This document shows, in pieces, positions 25,595-37,294 of a DNA stretch of 64,000 nt. Source of the DNA: Pelagibacterium flavum. Its GTDB lineage: Bacteria > Pseudomonadota > Alphaproteobacteria > Rhizobiales > Devosiaceae. The notes under the pieces were generated by a model. That model saw only the letters and a program-made list of their open reading frames with translations. It ran no database searches and was not told where the DNA came from. The stretch lies in contig NZ_CP107716.1 in assembly GCF_025854335.1 (NCBI RefSeq), forward strand, positions 62,001 through 126,000, given 5' to 3'. How positions within the stretch are numbered: position 1 is the stretch's first letter; every line of letters begins with the position of its first letter. The position numbers and the translations under genes were made by a program.

Positions 25595-25677
25595 AAAAAC
25601 TGTCTTCCCGGTGTCTGTTGGCTGATATGGTTACCAGCCTCTTAACGGTTCAAGACGGCTGGAACAAGCGGCGCGCC

Positions 25678-25708
25678 CTTGGCGGTCCCCGTGATTTCTC
25701 CTACTTAG
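25678..25708 (+). promoter_or_regulatory. RpoH-type promoter candidate for hrcA
   Basis: CTTG (25678-25681), an 18-base spacer and CCTACTTAG (25700-25708) fit the alphaproteobacterial sigma-32 consensus CTTG-N17/18-CYTATnTnnG with one deviation in the -10 part. It lies 74 bases upstream of the hrcA ATG. Confidence 0.5.
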
Positions 25709-25781
25709 TTAACCTGGGGCATTTGATTGTGTTTGGATTCAATTTCTTGCCAGCGCCGGCCCTGGAAGCGAAAAAGACGAA

Positions 25782-26870
25782 ATGGAAAAAACACCACTGA
25801 ATTCGCCCGAATTCCTGACGACCCTTTCGGCGCGCAGCCAGGACATCTTCCGGCGGCTGGTCGAGCGCTATCTGGAAACCGGCGAACCCATAGGGTCGCG
25901 GGCCATTTCCAAGATGCTCGACATGCAACTCTCGCCCGCATCCGTGCGCAATGTGATGGCCGATCTGGAAGAGCTGGGCCTGATTGCCGCACCGCATACA
26001 TCGGCGGGGCGGGCACCAACGCAGGAAGGCTTGCGGTTTTTCGTCGATGCCATGCTCGAAGTGGGCGCCATGGACGAGACCGAGCGCGACCAGATCGCCC
26101 GCACCGTTTCGGGCGGGGGCAGGTCGGGACGTGTCGAAGACCTTCTCAACGAAGCGAGTGCCTTGCTCTCGGGCCTGTCGCATGGCGCGGGCATGGTGAT
26201 TGCCGCAAAATCGGACATGGTGCTCAAGCATGTAGAATTTGTCCGGCTCGACCCCGAGCGGGCCATGGCGATTCTTGTGGGGGAAGACGGGCAGGTTGAA
26301 AACCGCATTATTGCGCTGCCACCGGGGCTGACGGCGAGCGCCTTGACCCAGGCATCGAACTTTCTGGCCCATCACATCGTGGGCAAGACGCTGCAGCAGG
26401 CGCGCGATTCGATCCGCCGGCAATCGGAAAGCCAGCGGGCCGAACTCGATGCCATTGCGCAGCGGCTGGTGGATTCCGGGCTGGCCTCGATGATCGAGGC
26501 CGATACCTCTGCTCCGACGCTGATCGTTCGGGGCAGGGCCAATCTGATCGATGACACGATGGCATCGGAAGATCTGGCCCGTGTGCGGCAATTGTTCGAC
26601 GAGATCGAAACCAAGCAGGGGCTGATCGATCTTTTGAACGATGCGGAAACCGCCCAAGGGGTGCGCATCTTCATTGGTTCGGAAAACAAGCTGTTTTCGC
26701 TTTCCGGCTCCTCGGTCGTTTTGTCGCCCTACAAGGATGCCAATGACAAGGTGGTGGGCGTCCTGGGCGTGATCGGGCCGACGCGGCTCAATTATGCGCG
26801 CATTGTGCCGGTGGTCGATTATACCGCGCATGTTGTGTCCAAGCTGATCTCGCGCAAAACCGAGCTTTAG
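25782..26870 (+). CDS. hrcA: Heat-inducible transcription repressor HrcA
   Basis: This 362-aa repressor has an N-terminal winged helix ([44 protein letters not shown] followed by [21 protein letters not shown]). A GAF-like domain and the C-terminal [22 protein letters not shown] region follow. HrcA binds CIRCE inverted repeats, usually ahead of groESL, and is stabilised by GroEL. No CIRCE copy was found upstream of any chaperone gene in this window. The gene is upstream of grpE as in many Rhizobiales. Confidence 0.96.
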   Translation: MEKTPLNSPEFLTTLSARSQDIFRRLVERYLETGEPIGSRAISKMLDMQLSPASVRNVMADLEELGLIAAPHTSAGRAPTQEGLRFFVDAMLEVGAMDETERDQIARTVSGGGRSGRVEDLLNEASALLSGLSHGAGMVIAAKSDMVLKHVEFVRLDPERAMAILVGEDGQVENRIIALPPGLTASALTQASNFLAHHIVGKTLQQARDSIRRQSESQRAELDAIAQRLVDSGLASMIEADTSAPTLIVRGRANLIDDTMASEDLARVRQLFDEIETKQGLIDLLNDAETAQGVRIFIGSENKLFSLSGSSVVLSPYKDANDKVVGVLGVIGPTRLNYARIVPVVDYTAHVVSKLISRKTEL

Positions 26871-26903
26871 CGGTTTTGTTAAGTGGGGCTTTTCGCCACG
26901 AGG

Positions 26904-26934
26904 CTTGAAATATTTCCGCCCTTGGCCGATATGG
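26904..26934 (+). promoter_or_regulatory. RpoH-type promoter candidate for grpE
   Basis: CTTG (26904-26907), 18 bases, then CCGATATGG (26926-26934) matches the alphaproteobacterial sigma-32 pattern with one deviation. It sits in the 100-bp hrcA-grpE gap. Confidence 0.5.
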
Positions 26935-26970
26935 CAGCCAACCTTAACTTCCCCAATCGTTGAAAGAGCA

Positions 26971-27600
26971 ATGATGAGCGACGACAACACGACGCCAGAG
27001 CCGAACGACGACATCGATCCGCGCCTTGAGGCCGAGGACGCAGAAGCGGTTTCCACCGAGCCGACGGCCGAGGAGCGCATCGCCCAGCTTGAAGCCGAAA
27101 AGGAACAGCTGCGCGACCAGGTGCTGCGCACGGCGGCCGAAATGGAAAACCTGCGCAAGCGCACCGAGCGCGAAGTTTCCGACACGCGCTCTTATGCCAT
27201 TGCCGGGTTTGCCCGCGACATGCTGGTGGCCACCGACAATCTCTCGCGCGCCCTGATGGTCATTCCCGCCGAATTGCGGGAAAACGCCGACGGCACGCTC
27301 AAATCCCTGATCGAGGGGATCGAGATGACCGAGCGCGAAATGCAGCGGCTTTTGCAAAAGAACGGGGTGATCCCGATCGTGGCCGAGGGCGAAAAGTTCG
27401 ACCCCCACCGCCATCAGGCCATGTTTGAAGTGCCTGACCCCTCCGTGCCCGAAGGCACGGTGGTTCAGGTGGTCCAGACCGGATATGCCATTGGCGAGCG
27501 CGTTCTGCGCCCCGCCATGGTGGGCGTGGCCAAGGGTGGCAACAAGCCCGCACCCAAAACGGACGCCGAGCCCGGCGATGGACTCGACAAATCGGCCTGA
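26971..27600 (+). CDS. grpE: Nucleotide exchange factor GrpE
   Basis: This protein of about 209 aa releases ADP from DnaK. It has an acidic N-terminus ([23 protein letters not shown]), a long helix ([37 protein letters not shown]) for dimerisation, and the C-terminal beta domain [44 protein letters not shown]. The start is set at the ATGATG pair at 26971; upstream codons in the same frame cover the promoter candidate. dnaK follows 200 bp downstream with its own promoter candidate. Confidence 0.95.
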   Translation: MMSDDNTTPEPNDDIDPRLEAEDAEAVSTEPTAEERIAQLEAEKEQLRDQVLRTAAEMENLRKRTEREVSDTRSYAIAGFARDMLVATDNLSRALMVIPAELRENADGTLKSLIEGIEMTEREMQRLLQKNGVIPIVAEGEKFDPHRHQAMFEVPDPSVPEGTVVQVVQTGYAIGERVLRPAMVGVAKGGNKPAPKTDAEPGDGLDKSA

Positions 27601-27628
27601 CAAAAATTCACGCAAAGCGGGGGGCGCG

Positions 27629-27659
27629 CTTGAAGGGCCCTCCCCCCCTCCTTATATAG
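27629..27659 (+). promoter_or_regulatory. RpoH-type promoter candidate for dnaK
   Basis: CTTG (27629-27632), an 18-base C-rich spacer and CTTATATAG (27651-27659) agree closely with CTTG-N17/18-CYTATnTnnG. A transcript would start near 27666, leaving a leader of about 135 bases before dnaK. Confidence 0.65.
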
Positions 27660-27800
27660 CCAACAAGCCCGGGAAACCGGGCCAAATCCATCCCCCAGAG
27701 GGGTCCGGCACGACCGATCAATGCGATGCCGCAACGTGAATGGGCGCGTTGAGGGGTCAGAGCCAAATTTTAGGACTCGCTCGAGAAATGAGGTTTCGGA

Positions 27801-29711
<1,911 letters not shown>

Positions 29712-29734
29712 ACCTTCTGCCTTGAAAATGATCG

Positions 29735-29764
29735 CAGTGCCGCCTTCGGGCGGCACTGTTTTTT
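29735..29764 (+). terminator. Intrinsic terminator after dnaK
   Basis: A 10-bp stem CAGTGCCGCC/GGCGGCACTG with a TTCG tetraloop (29735-29758) is followed by six T. It separates dnaK from dnaJ, which must therefore have its own promoter or depend on read-through. Confidence 0.9.
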
Positions 29765-29774
29765 CCAGGGCGCC

Positions 29775-29790
29775 AGTTTCACGTGAATCA
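29775..29790. promoter_or_regulatory. parS-like site 2
   Basis: AGTTTCACGTGAATCA has two differences from TGTTTCACGTGAAACA. It lies in the dnaK-dnaJ gap, just after the terminator. Confidence 0.5.
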
Positions 29791-29985
29791 CCGGTGAGTG
29801 CTGGTCTTTTCGCCGCTGCCTATGGTAACAGGCAGCAACGATGATTACCTAGGCGCACAAGGGCTTCGGCCAATGCTGGCCCCAAGAGAGATGCGTCATG
29901 ACAAGAACGGTTGGTTTGGCACAAGAGATGATCTTGCACCCGTCCATTTTCTGCCCCTGCCGCGATATGGGGGTACATTGAGCTC

Positions 29986-31113
29986 ATGAGCAAAGCCGAT
30001 TTTTATTCCGTGCTCGGAGTCGAAAAATCCTGCGATGCCGCGGCGCTGAAATCCGCCTATCGCAAGCTGGCCATGCAGTATCATCCGGACCGCAATCCGG
30101 GAGACACCGAGGCCGAGCACAAGTTCAAGGAAGTTTCCGAGGCCTACGACACGCTCAAGGACCCGCAAAAGCGCGCGGCCTATGACCGGTTCGGCCATGC
30201 GGCGTTCAACGGCGGCGGCGGTGGTGGAGCCCACGGGTTCGGGAATGACTTTTCCTCCTCGATGTCCGATATTTTCGAAGACATTTTCGGGGAATTCATG
30301 GGCGGGGCCTCACGCCAGCGCCAGCGCGACGGCCGCCAGCGCGGTTCGGATCTGCGCTACAATCTCGAAATTACCCTCGAAGATGCTTTTGCGGGCACGA
30401 CAGTCGATATCGACGTGCCATCCCTGATCGGGTGCGAAACCTGCGATGGAACGGGCGCCAAGCCGGGCACCGGGTTTTCCACGTGCCGCATGTGCAGCGG
30501 GCATGGCAAGGTGCGCGCGGCGCAAGGGTTCTTCACCATCCAGCAGACCTGTCCCCAGTGCCACGGGCGCGGGGAAACCATGGACCAGCCCTGCACGGAC
30601 TGCCACGGGCAGGGTCGCAGGCAGACCTCGCGCACGCTTTCGGTCGATGTTCCAAAGGGAATCGAGGACGGTACGCGCATTCGCCTGGGCGGCGAAGGCG
30701 AGGCGGGATTGCGCGGCGGACCAGCCGGCGATCTTTACATTTTCGTTTCGGTAAAACCGCACCAGTTGTTCCAGCGTGACGGGGCCGATCTTTACGCCAA
30801 GGTGCCCATTTCTATGATCACCGCAGCTCTGGGCGGCGAGTTCGAAGTGCCGACGCTCGAAGGCAGCCGCGCCAAGGTCAAGGTCAATGAAGGCACCCAG
30901 CCCGGCCAGCGCGTGCGTTTGAAAGGCAAGGGCATGCCGGTGCTGCGCAGCCAGCAGGTCGGCGACCTCTACGTTCAGCTCGATGTGGAAACGCCGCAAA
31001 AGCTTTCAAAGCGCCAGCGCGAACTGCTCGAGGAGTTCGAAAACCTCTCCAACCGCGAAACCTCGCCGGGATCGGAAGGGTTTTTCGACAAGCTCAAGAC
31101 CATGTTCCACTGA
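29986..31113 (+). CDS. dnaJ: Molecular chaperone DnaJ
   Basis: This 375-aa co-chaperone has the J domain with the HPD triad ([11 protein letters not shown]), a Gly/Phe-rich linker ([13 protein letters not shown]), and four zinc motifs: [24 protein letters not shown] and CTDCHGQG. C-terminal substrate-binding domains follow. It stimulates DnaK ATPase and delivers substrates. All expected parts are present at normal length. Confidence 0.97.
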   Translation: MSKADFYSVLGVEKSCDAAALKSAYRKLAMQYHPDRNPGDTEAEHKFKEVSEAYDTLKDPQKRAAYDRFGHAAFNGGGGGGAHGFGNDFSSSMSDIFEDIFGEFMGGASRQRQRDGRQRGSDLRYNLEITLEDAFAGTTVDIDVPSLIGCETCDGTGAKPGTGFSTCRMCSGHGKVRAAQGFFTIQQTCPQCHGRGETMDQPCTDCHGQGRRQTSRTLSVDVPKGIEDGTRIRLGGEGEAGLRGGPAGDLYIFVSVKPHQLFQRDGADLYAKVPISMITAALGGEFEVPTLEGSRAKVKVNEGTQPGQRVRLKGKGMPVLRSQQVGDLYVQLDVETPQKLSKRQRELLEEFENLSNRETSPGSEGFFDKLKTMFH

Positions 31114-31136
31114 GCCGGTCAGTGGGCATTCTGGAA

Positions 31137-31165
31137 AAGCCCTCCCACCGCGGAGGGCTTTTTTT
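31137..31165 (+). terminator. Intrinsic terminator after dnaJ
   Basis: AAGCCCTCC and GGAGGGCTT pair around a six-base loop, and the run of seven T starts in the stem. It closes the chaperone region. Confidence 0.9.
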
Positions 31166-31234
31166 GTCTGTGAGCGCTTGCCGCGGCCAAAGTGAGGCGG
31201 CTTAACTGGCGCAAAACCCAATCAGGAGATGCCA

Positions 31235-31786
31235 ATGGCTAGAGCCCTTACCCTTTGCGGCTCGATCCGCACCGGATCGGTCAACAAGATGCTTCAGGAT
31301 GCGGTGGATGCCAAGCTCGCTGCGGCGGGGGTTACGGTCAATTCGATCACGCTCAAAGATTTCGAGATGCCGATTTTCAACCAGGATCTCGAGCCCGACA
31401 ATGTGCCCGAGGCCGCGGGGCGACTGGCCGATCTGTTCCGATCCCATGATATCGTGTTTATCGCCACGCCCGAATACAATGGCGGGCTGCCGCCATTGAT
31501 GGTCAACACGATCGCCTGGCTGTCGCGGCAAAAGCCTTCGCCCTTCCGGCATGCGGTGTTCGGGATCGGCGGGGTATCCTCGGGGCGCTACGGGACCATA
31601 TGGGCGCAGAGCCATCTGCGCGATTCGCTTTCCAAGATCGGGGCGGTGGTGGTGCCGACGCTGCTTGGCACGGGGCCGGATTCAAGCGTCTTTGCCGATG
31701 ACGGCACCGTGGCTGAGGCCGGCGTGATCGCCAAGATCGACCAGATGGTGAAAGAGCTCACCCATTTTTCGCGTGGCGGGATTTGA
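31235..31786 (+). CDS. NADPH-dependent FMN reductase family protein
   Basis: This 183-aa flavodoxin-fold protein (from MARALTLCGSIRTGSVNKML) has the FMN phosphate-binding loop GSIRTGSVNK near the N-terminus and the TPEYNGGLPPLMVNTIAWLSR motif that contacts the flavin ring. Members reduce FMN, quinones, azo compounds or chromate. The ATG at 31235 is preferred over 31229 because AGGAG abuts the earlier one. It stands between two terminated units, so it is probably monocistronic or leads into pyrF. Confidence 0.88.
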   Translation: MARALTLCGSIRTGSVNKMLQDAVDAKLAAAGVTVNSITLKDFEMPIFNQDLEPDNVPEAAGRLADLFRSHDIVFIATPEYNGGLPPLMVNTIAWLSRQKPSPFRHAVFGIGGVSSGRYGTIWAQSHLRDSLSKIGAVVVPTLLGTGPDSSVFADDGTVAEAGVIAKIDQMVKELTHFSRGGI

Positions 31787-31858
31787 GGCCGGGCGCTTGC
31801 GCTCACGCGCAACTCGTGGCATCGAGCCCTCACACACCAAAGCACGCGGAGACATGGA

Positions 31859-32545
31859 ATGGCCGGTGACCTGATTGTCGGGCTCGATGTCGGGACACGC
31901 AGAGAAGCCGAGGACATGATTTCGCGGCTCGACGGCATCGTCGATTTCTACAAGATCGGCTATCAGCTCTTTTACGGCGGCGACGGGCTGATCGTGGGCA
32001 AGGAATTACTCAAGGCCGGAAAGCGCGTGTTTTTCGACCTCAAGCTTCTCGATATCGACAACACGGTTGCCAAAGGCGTCGCGGCGATTGCCGATACCGG
32101 GGCGACCATGCTGACGCTTCATGCCTATCCCAAGGCGATGGCGGCGGCGGTCAAGGCGGCCGAAGGGAGCTCCCTGTGCCTGCTTGGCGTAACGGTCCTC
32201 ACCTCAATGGATCAGGCCGATCTCGATGAAGCCGGTTATGGCATTTCCGTTGACGAGCTTGTGGCGCGCCGGGCGCGGCAGGCGCGCGAAGCGGGCATGG
32301 GCGGTGTCGTCGCCTCGGCCTTCGAGGCGCGGGCCATACGCGAAATCGTCGGGCCCGACATGGCTGTCGTGACGCCGGGCATCCGCCCCTCGGGTTCTGA
32401 CAAGGGCGACCAGAAGCGGGTGATGACACCGGCCGATGCGCTGACGGCGGGAGCGTCCCACCTTGTGGTGGCGCGCCCCATCATTGCCGCACCCAGCCCG
32501 CGCCAGAGCGCGCAGGCGGTGCTGGCCGAAATGCAGGCGGCGTAA
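31859..32545 (+). CDS. pyrF: Orotidine-5'-phosphate decarboxylase
   Basis: This 228-aa TIM-barrel enzyme makes UMP from OMP. The sequence [17 protein letters not shown] starts the first strand, and the catalytic tetrad lies in [17 protein letters not shown] (Asp-x-Lys-xx-D). The phosphate-binding end is [38 protein letters not shown]. It is followed at 11 bases by dapB. Confidence 0.96.
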   Translation: MAGDLIVGLDVGTRREAEDMISRLDGIVDFYKIGYQLFYGGDGLIVGKELLKAGKRVFFDLKLLDIDNTVAKGVAAIADTGATMLTLHAYPKAMAAAVKAAEGSSLCLLGVTVLTSMDQADLDEAGYGISVDELVARRARQAREAGMGGVVASAFEARAIREIVGPDMAVVTPGIRPSGSDKGDQKRVMTPADALTAGASHLVVARPIIAAPSPRQSAQAVLAEMQAA

Positions 32546-32555
32546 GGGGAACACC

Positions 32556-33362
32556 ATGGCATTGAAAATCGGGGTTGTGGGCGCGGGCGGGCGCATGGGA
32601 CAGACGGTTATCCGCGCGGTGGCCGCCCATGGCGGCATGACACTTGCGGCGGCTGCCGATCGGGACAATTCGAGCGTTCTGGGCAAGGATGCAGGTAGCC
32701 TGGTTGGGCTCGAACCTCTGGGAGTTGTCATCGGTGATACGCCGCTCGATATCGTCGACCAGGTGGATGCGGTGCTCGATTTCACGGCGCCGCAACTGAG
32801 CGTGGCGCTGGCCCGCCGGGCGGCCGAGCGCAAGCTGATCCACATTATCGGCACGACCGGCTGCTCGCCCGAAGACGACGCCGCGATCGCAAGGGCCGGT
32901 GCCGAGGGCGCGCGAATCGTCAAATCGGGCAATATGAGCCTTGGGGTGAACCTTCTTGCCGCGCTGGTCAAAAAGACAGCGGCCAGCCTCGATATCGGGT
33001 TCGATATCGAAATTCTCGAAATGCATCACCGCCACAAGGTGGACGCGCCTTCGGGTACGGCGCTGCTTCTGGGCGAAGCGGCAGCCGAGGGCCGCGGCAT
33101 CGATCTTGCCGACAATTGGGTCAAGGTGCGTGACGGGCACACGGGGGCACGCGAGCCCGGCTCGATCGGCTTTGCCACACTGCGCGGCGGCGGAATTGTG
33201 GGCGAGCATTCGGTGCTGTTTTCGTCCATGGCCGAAACCATCACCCTGTCTCACTCTGCACGCGACCGGACGCTGTTTGCCGACGGCGCGCTCCGGGCGG
33301 CACTGTGGGCCGCCGAGCAGCCGGCGGGTCTTTATTCCATGGCCGATGTTCTCGGCCTTTGA
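32556..33362 (+). CDS. dapB: 4-hydroxy-tetrahydrodipicolinate reductase
   Basis: This 268-aa enzyme of lysine and diaminopimelate synthesis starts [21 protein letters not shown] with the Rossmann GxGGRMG motif. It continues with [23 protein letters not shown] and the signature [19 protein letters not shown], which holds the catalytic His/Lys. The start is the ATG at 32556 after AAGGGGA. A longer frame upstream is a shadow of pyrF. Confidence 0.96.
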   Translation: MALKIGVVGAGGRMGQTVIRAVAAHGGMTLAAAADRDNSSVLGKDAGSLVGLEPLGVVIGDTPLDIVDQVDAVLDFTAPQLSVALARRAAERKLIHIIGTTGCSPEDDAAIARAGAEGARIVKSGNMSLGVNLLAALVKKTAASLDIGFDIEILEMHHRHKVDAPSGTALLLGEAAAEGRGIDLADNWVKVRDGHTGAREPGSIGFATLRGGGIVGEHSVLFSSMAETITLSHSARDRTLFADGALRAALWAAEQPAGLYSMADVLGL

Positions 33363-33410
33363 TTCTTTATGACCGCGCTATCGAACACGCTCAATGACAA
33401 GGACTGATCT

Positions 33411-34025
33411 ATGACCGGCACGCTGATCCTCGTTCGCCACGGCCAGAGCGAATGGAACTTGAAAAATCTGTTCACCGGCTGGAAGAATCCCGGGCTGACC
33501 GATCTGGGGATCGAGGAAGCGAAAAAGGCCGGGCAGGCGCTCAAGGCGCGCGGCACGGTTCCCGATGCCTATTTCACTTCGGCGCTGACCCGCGCGCAGC
33601 GCACGCTCGATCTGATGCTCGAGGAAATGGGCATCACCGACCTCACGATCGTTCGCAGTCACAAGCTCAACGAGCGCGATTACGGTGACCTGTCGGGGCT
33701 CAACAAGGACGACGCGCGGGAGAAATGGGGCGACGAACAGGTCCATATCTGGCGCCGCTCCTATGACGTGCCCCCGCCGGGTGGCGAGAGTCTGAAAGAC
33801 ACCGCGGCGCGGGTTCTGCCGTACTACGAAGCCGAGATCGAGCCGTTGCTCAAGGCTGGAAAGACCGTCCTGGTCACGGCGCACGGCAATTCGCTGCGGG
33901 CTTTGGTCATGAAGCTCGAGGGGCTTGACGAAGAAGCGATCCTCAAACGCGAAATCGCCACTGGAGCGCCAATCATTTACGGCATCGATGCCGAGGGCAA
34001 GCGGGTTTCGACCGAAGAGCTTTAG
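33411..34025 (+). CDS. gpmA: 2,3-bisphosphoglycerate-dependent phosphoglycerate mutase
   Basis: This 204-aa glycolytic enzyme has the histidine phosphatase motif [20 protein letters not shown] (catalytic His in RHG), [24 protein letters not shown] and [14 protein letters not shown] with the second His. The short alphaproteobacterial form (about 206 aa) is normal. Its end overlaps the convergent transporter-like gene by four bases. Confidence 0.95.
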   Translation: MTGTLILVRHGQSEWNLKNLFTGWKNPGLTDLGIEEAKKAGQALKARGTVPDAYFTSALTRAQRTLDLMLEEMGITDLTIVRSHKLNERDYGDLSGLNKDDAREKWGDEQVHIWRRSYDVPPPGGESLKDTAARVLPYYEAEIEPLLKAGKTVLVTAHGNSLRALVMKLEGLDEEAILKREIATGAPIIYGIDAEGKRVSTEEL

Positions 34026-35038
34026 TCAACGTTTTCGGGCGTATCGCCCAGGACGTCGCGCACATAAAGCTCGAGCACCAGGACGCGCAGAGCGGCAAGC
34101 AGGGGTGTGCCCAGCGCCACCCCGAGCGGGCCCAGTGCCACGCCCATGAACAAAAGGAAGATGACGGTCAGGGCCGGGGCGAGATTGACCACCCGATCCT
34201 GGATCAGCGGGGTCGTGACATTGGCGTCGAACTGCTGGATCAGGGTATAGCCACCCAGAACGATGAGCGCGGTCGTCCAGTCCTGGCCGATCATCGACAG
34301 ACCGATGGGGATGAAGGCCAGGATCGGCCCCACAAAGGGAATGAAGTTGAGCAGGCCCGCGATCAGGCCGAGCGTCAGCCCGTAGGACAGGCCCATTACA
34401 AGGAGGAGGGCTGTCGTCAATCCGCCCACAATCGCCATCAGCGCCAGCTGCCCCACCAGCCAGTGCTGAAGCGTCACGCCGGCCTTGCCGAGCACCTCGC
34501 GGGCCCGCGGGCGGGCCTTTATGGGCAAGAGAATGGTCAGCCCGTCGCGATATCGCCTGGGATCGATGGCGAGAAATATGCCGGTGAGAAAGACGATCAC
34601 CATGTTCGAAATCAGGCCGAACCCTGTGCCCAGGACGGCACCGGCGCCGCCAAAAATGGTCTGGGGTTCGGGGATGGCTTCGACGATATCGGTCACATCG
34701 AAGGTACGCGCCACCGGCAGGCCCCAATCATTGAGCTGGCTCGCCACCATGTCCCAGGCCTCGCCCAGTGCACTTGAAAGGGCATCGAACTGCGTGACAA
34801 TCGTCACCCCGCCGCCGATGGCGGCAATGATGATGACCGCCACGACAAAGATCAGGGTCAGGACCACGGCAAACGCACGCGGGAGGACGGGCACGAGCCG
34901 CATCGACAGCCGGATGAGCGCGTCGAGCACGGCGGCCACGAGAATGGCGGCAAACACCAGCATGAAGATGTGCGCGTAAAGCGCGACCAGCACCAGTGCC
35001 AGAAGTCCGATAAGTGCCAGAACTATTATGCGCGCCAA
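34022..35038 (-). CDS. AI-2E family transporter (UPF0118)
   Basis: This protein of about 338 aa has seven or eight membrane segments and the family signatures [19 protein letters not shown] and [29 protein letters not shown]. Family members have been linked to autoinducer-2 export or sodium/proton exchange, so substrate is not assigned. A TTG at 35038 with GGAGGG upstream is the best start; the longer frame to 35215 overlaps the next gene and has no family match. Confidence 0.88.
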   Translation of the reverse strand: MARIIVLALIGLLALVLVALYAHIFMLVFAAILVAAVLDALIRLSMRLVPVLPRAFAVVLTLIFVVAVIIIAAIGGGVTIVTQFDALSSALGEAWDMVASQLNDWGLPVARTFDVTDIVEAIPEPQTIFGGAGAVLGTGFGLISNMVIVFLTGIFLAIDPRRYRDGLTILLPIKARPRAREVLGKAGVTLQHWLVGQLALMAIVGGLTTALLLVMGLSYGLTLGLIAGLLNFIPFVGPILAFIPIGLSMIGQDWTTALIVLGGYTLIQQFDANVTTPLIQDRVVNLAPALTVIFLLFMGVALGPLGVALGTPLLAALRVLVLELYVRDVLGDTPENVD

Positions 35039-35096
35039 ATCAGCCCTCCGCCTCTTACGAGAGGCTAAGGCCTGAAACGCCCAGGAGTTCCATGCG

Positions 35097-35978
35097 CTAT
35101 TGTGAAGCGAGGAGCCCCGCTTCCCAGCCCAGAATGGCGCGTTTGCGCACGATGCCCCAATGATAGCCGGTGAGCGCACCGCTCGAGCCCACGATCCGAT
35201 GACAAGGGACGACAAAGGAAATGGGGTTGCGCCCGACCGCCCGGCCGATGGCGCGGGCTGCGTTGGGCTTTCCTACCGCCCTTGCGACCTCGCCATAGGT
35301 GGCGGCGCGACCGGCGGGCACCTTGAGCAGGGTTTCCCAGACCTTGATCTCGAACTGGGAGCCGATCATCACCAGCCGGACCGGCTGTTGGGGATCCCAC
35401 CGGTCAGGATCGAAAATGCGGACGGCAATCGGGGCAACCGCGTTGTCGTCGCGCCTGTACCCGGCATTCGGCCAGCGGCTGGCCAGATCTTCAAAGGCGT
35501 ACTGCTCCTTGCCGTCATCGGCAAAGGAAATGCCGGCCACGCCATATTGGGTGACCATCAGGCACACCTTTCCGAAGGGCGATGGCGCATAGCCCCAGGT
35601 GACTTCGAGCCCGGCCCCCTTTGCGCGGTAGATGCCCGGAGGCACCGCGTCATAGGTCACGAACAGGTCATGGAGACGGGAGGGGCCCGAAAGGCCCAAC
35701 TCATAGGTCGTATCGAGCACGCTCATATTGTCGCGCAAAAGCTTTCGCGCGTGGTCGAGCGCCACGGCCTGGGCAAAGCTCTTGGGCGTCAACCCGCACC
35801 AGCGGCGGAACATATCGACCAGCTGGCGTTCGCTGATCGAGAGCGCATGGGCCAGCCCGGCGATATCGGACGCTTCGGGGCCAGGCATCGAGAGGTATTC
35901 GATGGCCCGCGCGATGGTGCGATAGGTCTCGGCGCTGGTCATATCGGGAAGCTGTGAAATTGGTGTCATCTCGTTCAT
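35097..35978 (-). CDS. AraC-type HTH plus O6-methylguanine-DNA methyltransferase
   Basis: This 293-aa protein combines an AraC-like DNA-binding domain (residues 15-118, LAHALSISERQLVDMFRRWCGLTPKSFAQ) with a C-terminal methyltransferase domain. The alkyl acceptor is Cys259 in FVVPCHRIVG. The Ada N-terminal zinc domain with its methylphosphotriester-accepting Cys is missing, so it is an Ada-like repair protein without that sensor. It transfers alkyl groups from O6-methylguanine to itself. Whether it regulates genes is unknown. Confidence 0.92.
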   Translation of the reverse strand: MNEMTPISQLPDMTSAETYRTIARAIEYLSMPGPEASDIAGLAHALSISERQLVDMFRRWCGLTPKSFAQAVALDHARKLLRDNMSVLDTTYELGLSGPSRLHDLFVTYDAVPPGIYRAKGAGLEVTWGYAPSPFGKVCLMVTQYGVAGISFADDGKEQYAFEDLASRWPNAGYRRDDNAVAPIAVRIFDPDRWDPQQPVRLVMIGSQFEIKVWETLLKVPAGRAATYGEVARAVGKPNAARAIGRAVGRNPISFVVPCHRIVGSSGALTGYHWGIVRKRAILGWEAGLLASQ

Positions 35979-36030
35979 GGGCTCACACTATCGACCGATC
36001 TGGTACCGTACGACCCGATTTTTACGTCGA

Positions 36031-36498
36031 TCAGCGCTTTGCCCGGCTCAAAGCATGCCCGAAGGCATCGGCAAAACTCGCCTTGTCGTCGGGGGTGAGG
36101 AACCGCCCGATCTCGATCTCGCCTTCGCGCGTCACGATCTTGAGCGCCGTAACCCGGTTCTCATTGTCTCTGATGACCGAGAGCCGGATGAAGAAGGGAT
36201 TGAACGAGACAGCGGTTTCCCGGCCCTTCTTGGTGACATGGCGGATATCGAGGGCATCGGGCCAGAGGGTGATTTCCTCGAACATGTCCTTGTCGCGCAG
36301 CGAAGCGGTGAGCGCCCAATAGAGCAGGAGCACATCGAGCCCCAGAAGCCCCACGACCGGCCAGGCGCCCATGGCGTAAAACGCGATGCCGGGGATCGAC
36401 GCCATGACGCTGGTGAATGCTATCACCCAGCGGATTGCCTGGGGCGAAAGCGAGCGGTGAGGGCTCAGCAATGCGGCAAAGAGCGGGCTCTGGGTCAT
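36031..36498 (-). CDS. DUF2244 domain membrane protein
   Basis: This 155-aa protein has the typical DUF2244 form: an N-terminal LSPHRSLSPQAIRWVIAF, two membrane helices (about residues 23-65) and a cytosolic beta-rich part (MFEEITLWPDALDIRHVTKKGRE, FNPFFIRLSV, REGEIEIGRFLTPDDKASFADAF). Its function is unknown. It is divergent from nth, as in many alphaproteobacteria. Confidence 0.88.
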   Translation of the reverse strand: MTQSPLFAALLSPHRSLSPQAIRWVIAFTSVMASIPGIAFYAMGAWPVVGLLGLDVLLLYWALTASLRDKDMFEEITLWPDALDIRHVTKKGRETAVSFNPFFIRLSVIRDNENRVTALKIVTREGEIEIGRFLTPDDKASFADAFGHALSRAKR

Positions 36499-36576
36499 CT
36501 CGGCTTGCCTTTTGGGCTCATGACCATTCTAAGGGGATTGTCCGGACAAAAATCAAATCAAATATCGCCGCGCCCC

Positions 36577-37224
36577 ATGCCCAAGCCACTGACCAGGGCC
36601 GAGATCGAAAAGATCTTCGAAGCCTTCTCGCTTCACGATCCCGAGCCCAAGGGTGAACTCGACTACGTCAATGTCTTTACGCTTCTGGTCGCCGTGGTGT
36701 TGTCCGCCCAGGCCACCGATGTGGGAGTCAACAAGGCAACCAGGGCGCTGTTTGCCATTGCCGATACGCCCGAAAAGATGGTGGCGCTGGGCGAAGACGC
36801 TATCCGCGAGCATATCAAGACCATCGGGCTGTACCGCAACAAGGCCAAAAACGTCTTCCTTTTGAGCCAGATGCTGATCGAAAAATACGACGGCCAGGTC
36901 CCCGATACCCGCGAGGCGCTCGAGGCCCTGCCCGGGGTGGGCCGCAAGACAGCAAACGTGGTGCTCAATATCGGGTTCGGCCAGCCCACCATTGCCGTGG
37001 ACACCCATCTGTTTCGCGTGGGCAACCGCACGGGGATCGCGCCGGGCAAAACGCCGCTGGCTGTGGAGCTGGCGCTTCTCAAGCGGGTACCCAAGCACTA
37101 TCTGCTGCACGCCCATCACTGGCTGATCCTGCATGGGCGCTATGTGTGCAAGGCGCGCAAGCCCGAATGCTATCGCTGCATCATCGCCGAGTGGTGCCGC
37201 TATCCGGCCAAGACCGCCGGCTAG
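36577..37224 (+). CDS. nth: Endonuclease III
   Basis: This 215-aa base-excision repair glycosylase removes oxidised pyrimidines and cuts the backbone. The helix-hairpin-helix ALPGVGRKTANVVLN holds catalytic Lys124, and Asp142 is in IAVDTHLFR. The four cysteines of the 4Fe-4S cluster are Cys191, 198, 201 and 207 (C-x6-C-x2-C-x5-C). The ATG at 36577 matches family starts; upstream frame is a shadow. Confidence 0.96.
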   Translation: MPKPLTRAEIEKIFEAFSLHDPEPKGELDYVNVFTLLVAVVLSAQATDVGVNKATRALFAIADTPEKMVALGEDAIREHIKTIGLYRNKAKNVFLLSQMLIEKYDGQVPDTREALEALPGVGRKTANVVLNIGFGQPTIAVDTHLFRVGNRTGIAPGKTPLAVELALLKRVPKHYLLHAHHWLILHGRYVCKARKPECYRCIIAEWCRYPAKTAG

Positions 37225-37294
37225 ACCGGTTGCGCCCCCGGCCGCTATGGCTTAAGCGAGGGGCAGTATCCATGACAGTTTATGCGGAGCGCCG

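Noticed and set aside
29712..29985. RpoH promoter for dnaJ
   Set aside because: A CTTG near 29935 and CGATATGG near 29963 are too far apart (about 24 bases).
34022..35215. Longer start for the AI-2E transporter
   Set aside because: The extension overlaps the ada-like gene and lacks similarity; the TTG at 35038 has GGAGGG upstream.
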